From Sperchopsis tessellata (Eukaryota > Arthropoda > Insecta > Coleoptera > Hydrophilidae), in assembly GCA_033557685.1 (NCBI GenBank), contig JAWQRN010000623.1, forward strand, positions 1 through 27,684: a DNA stretch of 27,684 nucleotides. Direction: 5' to 3'. Below the pieces are notes generated by a model, which had not been told where the DNA came from, did no database searches, and saw only the letters and a list, made by a program, of their open reading frames with translations. Position numbers and translations under genes: made by a program. Every line of letters begins with the position of its first letter. Position 1 is the stretch's first letter. Of the stretch, positions 27,331 to 27,684 are shown piece by piece.

Positions 27331-27613
27331 ATTTAAATTCAATTGTTCCTTCATGTATGTATATGTATATATATATAAAGATTTATAGTATATACCATTG
27401 TATTGTACTTAGATTTGAAATTCAATTATTATTAATATCATTCTTGTGAGATATTGTGAAACAGGTTTTGTCACGATGCTTAAAAAAATGATAACAATAT
27501 AGGTGATAAATATATGACAAATTGAATAAATCTGTAATACCAATGAGTTTTGTCGCTTATTCATTTTTATACAACTCAAATACACATACATGAAGGAACA
27601 ATTGAATTTAAAT
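27331..27613. mobile_element. MITE with perfect 30-bp terminal inverted repeats
   Basis: ATTTAAATTCAATTGTTCCT plus TCATGTATGT at 27331-27360 is the exact reverse complement of 27584-27613. The ~223-bp interior is AT-rich and non-coding. Perfect arms suggest a fairly recent insertion. The termini do not reveal a clear target duplication, so the superfamily is undetermined. Confidence 0.75.
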
Positions 27614-27628
27614 TGGAGATAAAAATAC

Positions 27629-27630
<2 letters not shown>

Positions 27631-27684
<54 letters not shown>
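27631..27684. repeat. AT dinucleotide microsatellite at right edge
   Basis: At least 26 uninterrupted AT units running off the window end. Confidence 0.95.

Overview
The window looks like a piece of an insect nuclear genome, possibly a beetle (low confidence on the order). Reasons: it is very AT-rich, has GT..AG introns up to 9 kb, and is loaded with decayed non-LTR, BEL/Pao, piggyBac and mariner-like remnants plus fold-back elements. No tRNA, rRNA, CRISPR array, operon or bacterial-type gene is visible.

One host gene spans most of the window on the minus strand. Six exons join in frame at canonical splice sites (given 5'->3' of the transcript): A 22783-23091, B 21408-22726, C 18517-20478, D 10712-11491, E 861-1374, F 296-673. 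Exon lengths and intron phases are mutually consistent, giving about 1,750 codons. The gene continues beyond the left edge, because exon F ends at a donor in phase 1. It probably also begins to the right of exon A, although an ATG inside exon A is a possible start. The predicted protein is almost entirely low-complexity: exons A-C are very acidic (Glu/Asp/Ser/Thr) with a KEQKKEE-type charged helix, while exons D-F carry at least nine copies of a short basic, beta-like motif of the form [KR]-[IVL]-T-[IV]-K-P. I do not recognise the gene and see no enzyme or zinc-finger domain in this part.

Layout from left to right. 1-295: intron. 296-1374: exons F and E. 1375-10711: a 9.3 kb intron holding two jockey/CR1-like LINE reverse-transcriptase fragments in opposite orientation, a minus-strand RTE-like LINE that has lost its RT core, and a piggyBac fragment. 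10712-11491: exon D. 11492-18516: a 7 kb intron with a LINE 3' end, three copies of one fold-back MITE family, two mariner-like transposase fragments in opposite orientation, an inverted repeat pair linked to one of them, and a decayed collagen-like open stretch. 18517-23091: exons C, B and A with short clean introns. 23092-27684: upstream intron or flank with a 5'-truncated, internally deleted BEL/Pao element ending in an LTR, two further inverted-repeat elements and a terminal AT microsatellite.

The most interesting item is the host protein: an acidic N-terminal half joined to an array of basic/hydrophobic alternating motifs. One repeat unit is interrupted by a 9.3 kb intron, and the central exons can be skipped without changing frame.
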